This document shows, in pieces, positions 15,001 through 19,880 of a stretch of DNA of 19,880 bases. The DNA is from CAIZGX01 sp044371535 (GTDB lineage Bacteria; Bacteroidota; Bacteroidia; Flavobacteriales_D; Sanyastnellaceae), in the NCBI GenBank assembly GCA_044371535.1, contig JBILTL010000029.1, forward strand, positions 1 through 19,880, in the 5' to 3' direction. A program made the position numbers and the translations under genes. Position 1 is the stretch's first letter; each line of letters opens with the position of its first letter. The notes under the pieces are model-generated. The model was not told the origin of the DNA, did not search any database, and saw only the letters and a list, made by a program, of their open reading frames with translations.

Positions 15001-18000
15001 ATGAAACAGAAATCACATTTGATTCAATTGGTTAAAGGATTTTCACTTTTGGCATTCTTTGTCATGGTTGTAAATTCGTTAACTGCGCAGACATATTTCG
15101 ACATGTCGACTGCAGATTATTCTCAAACATTTACTTCATGGTCGGCTTATCCAACTGAGTGGAACGGTTTGGCAGTTCAAGGAGGGACAACTACAATTCC
15201 TAATCCGACTAAAATAACTGCTCAATCAACAACTTTCGTTTCGGGCCCATCGGGCGGTGTTCAAAACACCACTGCAGCTAGCGGTAATATTCAGTTTTTG
15301 TCTACTGGGTCAGGAGATAATACCACATCTACGGCAGCTGATTTGAATTTGAATTTCACGAGCAGAACAGCCGGTAATATTTCTTTTGATTTAGCAACTG
15401 TATTCAACGGAACAACAGATAGTAATAGACAAGGAACTTTGCGTTTGTATTACTCATTAAACGGAACTACTTGGACTGAAGTTTTCGGAAGTAACTTGCC
15501 ATACGTTGCAACCAATAACGTTGCGGGTTCTGCTATTGTATCAATTGCGCTTTCAAATGCAATAACCAATCAGTCTACTGTTAAATTCAGATTCTATTAC
15601 CACAATGGAACTTCTGGTGCAACAGCCACAGGAAGCCGTCCGAAGATTAGCTTAGATAACGTATTGGTGACCTCGAGTGCATATACCCCTCCAAGTTTAT
15701 CTTACACTACTACTCCTTCACCCTTCGATAATTTCACAACCAACCAAGGACTTCCATCGGCCGTTCAATCGATTTTCGTTACAGGTGCGAACTTGCAAGG
15801 TGACGTTACCATTACTGCTCCATTGGGATATGAAGTTTCTTCAGGAAGTGGATTTGGTTCAACGGCCACATTAACGCCAGTTGCGGGTGCATTAACCAAT
15901 GCTTTGGTTGAAATTCGTATTGCAGGCTCGGCCGCTATTGGATTTGTAACAGGAGATGTTACAATAACTAGTTCGAATGCTACCACGCAAACTATAGCAG
16001 GATTGCTTGGTATTGTTAACGCATCTACTCTTACAGCACAAACAATAACATTTTCTCTAGCATCACCAGTTAACTACGGTGTTACTCCAATTACTTTAAA
16101 TGCTACGGCATCTTCAGGATTGCCAGTGACTTATTCTTCTTCAAATACTTCTATCGCGACTGTTGCTGGAAATATCTTAACTATAGTTGGCGCAGGTTCA
16201 GTTGTTATTACTGCGAACCAAGCCGGTGACGCAACCTATGCAGCGGCCCCATCATCAACTCAGACATTGATTGTTGATCCGATTGCTTTGACTGTTTCAG
16301 GTGCGCAGGTTACAGATAAATATTATGACGGTTCTACCTCTGCGGTAATTACGGGCACACTTGTAGGTGTAATTAATGGCGATGCTGTTTCTTTGGTTGG
16401 TTTAGGAACCTTCGCAGATCCAAACGCAGCCAATGGTATTGGTGTTACTGCTAACTCAATTTTGTTTGGAGCACAAGCCACAAATTACATTTTAGTGCAG
16501 CCAACAGGATTGTCAGGAAACATTCTTCCAGCAATTCAAACCATTGCATTTACAGTTGCTCCAATGGTAACCGGAGATCCTGCACAAACGTTGACATCAA
16601 CATCAAACTTTGCTCCTTTCACTCCAACTTATACGTCATCGAATACTTCTGTAGCAACTATCGCAGGAAACGTGTTGACCATTGTTGGCGCTGGAACTAC
16701 TGATATTACGGTAACAAACCCGGGTAATGCTAACAATGCAAATGGTTCTACTACAGTATCTCTTATTGTAAGAACAGGTGTTGCTAAATGGAATTATGAA
16801 TCTTTGGGTACTCTTTCTACAAGCGGCACTGTCTATAACGGTGCTGCGGCTACTGTTGGTTTAAACGCAACGGGCAGCAGTATGTTAGGAAGTCATGCTT
16901 CAGCGGCGAGCTCTTGGATCAACTCAGGAGGAAACGGTTCGCTTACTTCGTTGAGCGGAAACAACTGGGCTGTGGGAGACTACTATCAGTTCCAAATGAG
17001 TACCCTTGGATTTAGCGCTGTTTATGTTGCATTGGATCAAACGGGAAGCAACACAGGTCCTCGCGATTTCCAATTGAGCTATAGCACTGACGGAACGAAC
17101 TTCACAAATTTCGGTTCGGTTTATTCATTGACAAATGCCACAGCATGGTCATCTACTATTTACAAACCAGAGCACACACGTTCATTTGACTTATCATCTG
17201 TTTCAGGATTGGCGGGACAACCAATGGTTTATTTCAGAACTACAGTTGCAACGAACTCATCAATTTCAGGAACTACAATTGGTACGGGTGGAACAAGCCG
17301 CGTAGACAACTTCAGTGTTTCTGGAACGCTTTGTCCAGCTGAAGTATGTAACGACGGAATTGATAACGACTGTGATGGATTGGTTGACGAAGGATGCCCT
17401 TCAATTAACTTGACTGGAAGCACGTCAGATTTTTGTCCATCTTATTCGGGTTCATTAACTTTTACTTCGGCCAACTTTACGCAGCCTTATGATGTTGTTG
17501 CTTATTTAACAGCTGCAAACAGCACCACTTATTCAGCTGCTGACATCGTTGGTACTGCAAATGGTATTTCGGGAACTTCGGGTTCTATTACGGTTACACT
17601 TCCAGCAGGAACAACAGGCGCTAGCAACTACGCAATTATTTTAGTAGGAACGGAAACTGTAACAAACATTACTGCTACTGATGTTAACTTGAACACCCCT
17701 GTGAACGCCATTTGCGCAGATTACGGTTGTATGGACAATACGGCTTGTAACTACGATGCATTGGCAAATCTTTCAGACGGATCTTGTACCTACGCAACCG
17801 CTTGGTACTTGAATGCCGACGGAGATGGCTATGCTGCATCTTCAACATTGGCTTGTACCAGTCCTGGTGCAGGATATTCTGCAACCGTTCTTCCTACTAC
17901 AGATTGCGATGATTCAAACGCAGCAATCAATCCAGGTGTTACTGAGAATTTGTGTAACGGTATCGATGATAACTGTACTGCAGGAATCGACGAAGGAGCT

Positions 18001-19880
18001 GTTTCAGGATGTTTCGATCCGAATGCGAACAATTACAACGCAGCTGTTACATGTCCAGATAACGCGACATGTACTTATGGGAACTTCACTGCGGGTAACA
18101 TTGTTGTGACTCGTGTTGGAACAGGTTCTGCGGCTTTAGGTTCTACTGGAACAGCTTTGTTCCTTGAAGAATTCAATAACTCAGGTCTTGTTGGAACCAT
18201 CACAGTTCCAACAACAGGAACAAACAAATTGGTAGTGGCAGGATCTTCAACTTCTGAAGGAATGCTTTCGCGCTCTTCTGATTTTTCTAAATTGTCTATT
18301 CCTGGTTATGATGCTGCTATTGGCCTAGCGGGTGTTGCTTCTGCGGCTAACATTGCGCGTTCAGTGGGAACATTCGGAATTGGTTACGGTTCTTTCAACA
18401 AGATTACTTCAACATTAACAACCGGAAGTAACCTTCGTAGCGTTGCTTCAGAAGGAAACAACTACTGGGGTGCAAATGCTTCAGGTGGTATTAGCTACCT
18501 TGGAACAGGAACTGCAGGAAACGTTTACAGTACCATTGGAAATACCCGCGTAGTAAGTGTTCAAAATGGAAATTTATATTTCTCTACGGGTTCCACCACT
18601 TTGGGTGTACATAAAATCGGTACAGGACTTCCAACGGCTTCCGGCCAAACGGCAAGTTTAATAATTCCAACAGGAGCGGGTAGTAACCCATACGGCTTCC
18701 AATTCAACTCAGCTGAGACAGTTTGTTATGTAGCCGATGCAAGAACTGCTGCAGGTGGTGGCGTTCAGAAGTGGGTGAATACTGCAGGAACTTGGACGTT
18801 GGCTTACACGATGAGCGTTGGCGCATCAACAGGTGCCTTCGCAATAGCAGTTGATTTCTACGCTGGAGTGAATCCAAGAATTTACGCAACAGTATCGAAT
18901 GCAAGCGGAACACAAGTTCTTTACTTCGATGACAACGGAACAACAACTCCGACATTAAATATTATTTCTACTTTATTAAGCACAACATTCAAGGCATATC
19001 GCGGAGTTGCTTTTGCTCCATGTACACCTTCAACTTGGTATGCAGATGCAGACGGAGATGGTTACGGACTTTCTACTTCAACATTAAGCTATTGCACCCA
19101 GCCGTATGGATACGTTGCCAACAGCACCGATTGTAACGATGCTTTGGCTGCGGTAAATCCAGGAGCTACAGAGATTTGCAACAGTGCAGACGATAACTGT
19201 TCTGGAGCTGCAGATGAAGGATTAACCTTCTCTAATTACTACGCAGATGCTGACGGCGATGGATATGGAATTGGCACAGCAACAAATGCTTGCGCAAGTC
19301 CAGGTGTTGGTTACGCAACCGCAAACGGAGATTGCAACGAGGCTAACTCTGCTGTCAACCCTGGTGCAGTTGAAATTTGTATCAACTCCATTGACGACGA
19401 CTGTGATGGCCTTGTAAACGACGGTTGCTTGTCTGATCAATTAGCAGGAGAAAGCCCAGCGACTTCGCAATATGTTTGGACGAACTTCTATCCAAATTGC
19501 GTAACACAGAGTCACACACTCGCAGGATTCGCTCCTTCGTTGTCTTCTCAATCCATCTGTTTAACAGGAGAAGATAAGTGGCACTACTTTACTGCAACTT
19601 CTGAAGCGGTAAGTATAGTAGTGGCTTCAAGTGCTAACGATATTTTGCTTGAGTTGCAAAATGCTTCGGGCTCTTTAATTGCTACTGAAAACGCAGTTTC
19701 AGGATTGGGCGGAGAGATTTTAAATTTCTCAGGTCTTGTATCTGGACAAGTATACAAGGTAGGTGTAAGAAATTACAACAGCGCTTTAGGAATTGGAGCA
19801 TACAATATTTGCGTGAAAATGTTGAAGCGTGGAGGCTGTGATTATGGTCCGGGACCATATAGTTTGTGTCAATACTTTAA
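15001..19880 (+). CDS. Giant modular secreted protein with Ig-like, YDG, MopE-like, beta-propeller and pre-peptidase-type domains (partial, C-terminus outside window)
   Basis: The frame is open from the ATG at 15001 to the right edge, 1626 codons without a stop. Residues 1-30 are a signal peptide ending LTAQ. A jelly-roll-like domain (about 31-225) is followed by Ig-like repeats (226-340), a BIG-type domain (341-425), a YDG-type domain (426-515, TDKYYDGSTSAVI) and a second BIG-type domain (516-590) whose SSNTSVATIAGNVLTIVGAG resembles the first. A second jelly-roll-like domain covers 595-775. MopE-like Cys/Asp repeats begin at about 778, 933, 1345 and 1410, and small CMDxxACNY-type modules at 909-930 and 1002-1027. 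A probable beta-propeller spans about 1029-1338, and a pre-peptidase-type domain starts near 1479. No catalytic site was recognised. It is probably a cell-surface or released protein, perhaps an adhesin or metal binder. A T9SS sorting domain is expected beyond the edge. Confidence 0.85.
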   Translation, partial: MKQKSHLIQLVKGFSLLAFFVMVVNSLTAQTYFDMSTADYSQTFTSWSAYPTEWNGLAVQGGTTTIPNPTKITAQSTTFVSGPSGGVQNTTAASGNIQFLSTGSGDNTTSTAADLNLNFTSRTAGNISFDLATVFNGTTDSNRQGTLRLYYSLNGTTWTEVFGSNLPYVATNNVAGSAIVSIALSNAITNQSTVKFRFYYHNGTSGATATGSRPKISLDNVLVTSSAYTPPSLSYTTTPSPFDNFTTNQGLPSAVQSIFVTGANLQGDVTITAPLGYEVSSGSGFGSTATLTPVAGALTNALVEIRIAGSAAIGFVTGDVTITSSNATTQTIAGLLGIVNASTLTAQTITFSLASPVNYGVTPITLNATASSGLPVTYSSSNTSIATVAGNILTIVGAGSVVITANQAGDATYAAAPSSTQTLIVDPIALTVSGAQVTDKYYDGSTSAVITGTLVGVINGDAVSLVGLGTFADPNAANGIGVTANSILFGAQATNYILVQPTGLSGNILPAIQTIAFTVAPMVTGDPAQTLTSTSNFAPFTPTYTSSNTSVATIAGNVLTIVGAGTTDITVTNPGNANNANGSTTVSLIVRTGVAKWNYESLGTLSTSGTVYNGAAATVGLNATGSSMLGSHASAASSWINSGGNGSLTSLSGNNWAVGDYYQFQMSTLGFSAVYVALDQTGSNTGPRDFQLSYSTDGTNFTNFGSVYSLTNATAWSSTIYKPEHTRSFDLSSVSGLAGQPMVYFRTTVATNSSISGTTIGTGGTSRVDNFSVSGTLCPAEVCNDGIDNDCDGLVDEGCPSINLTGSTSDFCPSYSGSLTFTSANFTQPYDVVAYLTAANSTTYSAADIVGTANGISGTSGSITVTLPAGTTGASNYAIILVGTETVTNITATDVNLNTPVNAICADYGCMDNTACNYDALANLSDGSCTYATAWYLNADGDGYAASSTLACTSPGAGYSATVLPTTDCDDSNAAINPGVTENLCNGIDDNCTAGIDEGAVSGCFDPNANNYNAAVTCPDNATCTYGNFTAGNIVVTRVGTGSAALGSTGTALFLEEFNNSGLVGTITVPTTGTNKLVVAGSSTSEGMLSRSSDFSKLSIPGYDAAIGLAGVASAANIARSVGTFGIGYGSFNKITSTLTTGSNLRSVASEGNNYWGANASGGISYLGTGTAGNVYSTIGNTRVVSVQNGNLYFSTGSTTLGVHKIGTGLPTASGQTASLIIPTGAGSNPYGFQFNSAETVCYVADARTAAGGGVQKWVNTAGTWTLAYTMSVGASTGAFAIAVDFYAGVNPRIYATVSNASGTQVLYFDDNGTTTPTLNIISTLLSTTFKAYRGVAFAPCTPSTWYADADGDGYGLSTSTLSYCTQPYGYVANSTDCNDALAAVNPGATEICNSADDNCSGAADEGLTFSNYYADADGDGYGIGTATNACASPGVGYATANGDCNEANSAVNPGAVEICINSIDDDCDGLVNDGCLSDQLAGESPATSQYVWTNFYPNCVTQSHTLAGFAPSLSSQSICLTGEDKWHYFTATSEAVSIVVASSANDILLELQNASGSLIATENAVSGLGGEILNFSGLVSGQVYKVGVRNYNSALGIGAYNICVKMLKRGGCDYGPGPYSLCQYF
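17725..17790 (+). repeat. Cys module CMDxxACNYxxxAxxxxGSC, shared with the left-end PLD protein
   Basis: This 22-residue segment reads GCMDNTACNYDALA then SDGSC. The PLD-domain protein at the other end of the window carries GCMDNTACNYNALA then DNGSC (1775-1840, minus strand). A degenerate copy, CFDPNANNYNAAV, follows at about 18006-18080. Such modules are common in secreted Bacteroidota proteins; their function is not known to me. Confidence 0.75.
19034..19431 (+). repeat. Tandem MopE-like (Asp/Cys) repeats inside the giant gene
   Basis: Two adjacent protein repeats of about 63-68 residues each follow the plan WYADADGDGYG, a Cys and GY, then DCN, VNPGA, EICN, DDNC and DEG. A third full copy lies at about 17799-18000 and a half copy at 17332-17400. 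The DADGDGYG and DDNCDG stretches are Asp-rich and resemble calcium- or copper-binding loops of the MopE family. The copies differ at DNA level, so they are not recent duplications. Confidence 0.8.

Noticed and set aside
17684..18109. Overlapping open frames on both strands inside the giant gene
   Set aside because: They are out-of-frame readings of a repeat-rich coding region, with low-complexity products and no start context.
19878..19880. TAA at the very end as the stop of the giant gene
   Set aside because: In the reading frame set by the ATG at 15001 the bases read TTT then AA, so this TAA is out of frame and the gene continues past the window.

Overview
The window reads as chromosomal DNA of a free-living Bacteroidota bacterium, most likely order Flavobacteriales. 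The evidence is the secreted proteins with type IX secretion (T9SS) C-terminal domains, a TonB-dependent receptor with an N-terminal carboxypeptidase-regulatory-like domain, PKD and gliding-motility-type C-terminal (CHU_C-like) domains, MopE-like Asp/Cys repeats, and promoter boxes of the TAnnTTTG type used by the Bacteroidota housekeeping sigma factor. No genus can be assigned from sequence inspection alone.

Region 1 (1-6355, minus strand) encodes surface and secreted proteins. In transcription order these are a small lamin-tail-domain (LTD) protein with a T9SS sorting domain, a TonB-dependent outer-membrane receptor, and a large secreted protein with LTD, OB-like, fibronectin III and phospholipase-D-type (HKD) hydrolase modules that runs off the left edge. 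A strong intrinsic terminator separates the first gene from the other two. The set suggests extracellular hydrolysis of a phosphodiester polymer, possibly nucleic acid, with uptake of products. That role is inference.

Region 2 (6356-8207, plus strand) is a regulatory pair: an ECF sigma factor overlapping by 11 bases a single-pass membrane protein in the anti-sigma position. The periplasmic half of the partner is a PKD domain plus a T9SS-type-B-like C-terminal domain. This unusual fusion is one of the most interesting items in the window, since it could link gene regulation to the secretion system or to a surface fold.

Region 3 (8261-14873) holds housekeeping genes: radA (plus) and, convergent to it across a shared bidirectional terminator, the minus-strand series rnr - mnmH - selD - bacilliredoxin. 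The first three overlap by ATGA, so RNase R, tRNA 2-selenouridine synthase and selenophosphate synthetase look translationally coupled. SelD makes the selenium donor used by MnmH. Divergent from rnr is a small GNAT acetyltransferase gene whose 3' end runs into a short array of 13-base mini-hairpin repeats.

Region 4 (15001-19880, plus strand) is one open reading frame of at least 1626 codons that leaves the window at the right edge. It encodes a giant modular secreted protein with Ig-like/BIG and YDG repeats, jelly-roll-like domains, MopE-like repeats, a probable beta-propeller and a pre-peptidase-like domain. It has the clearest Bacteroidota promoter in the window. No RNA genes, insertion sequences, phage genes or CRISPR arrays were seen.
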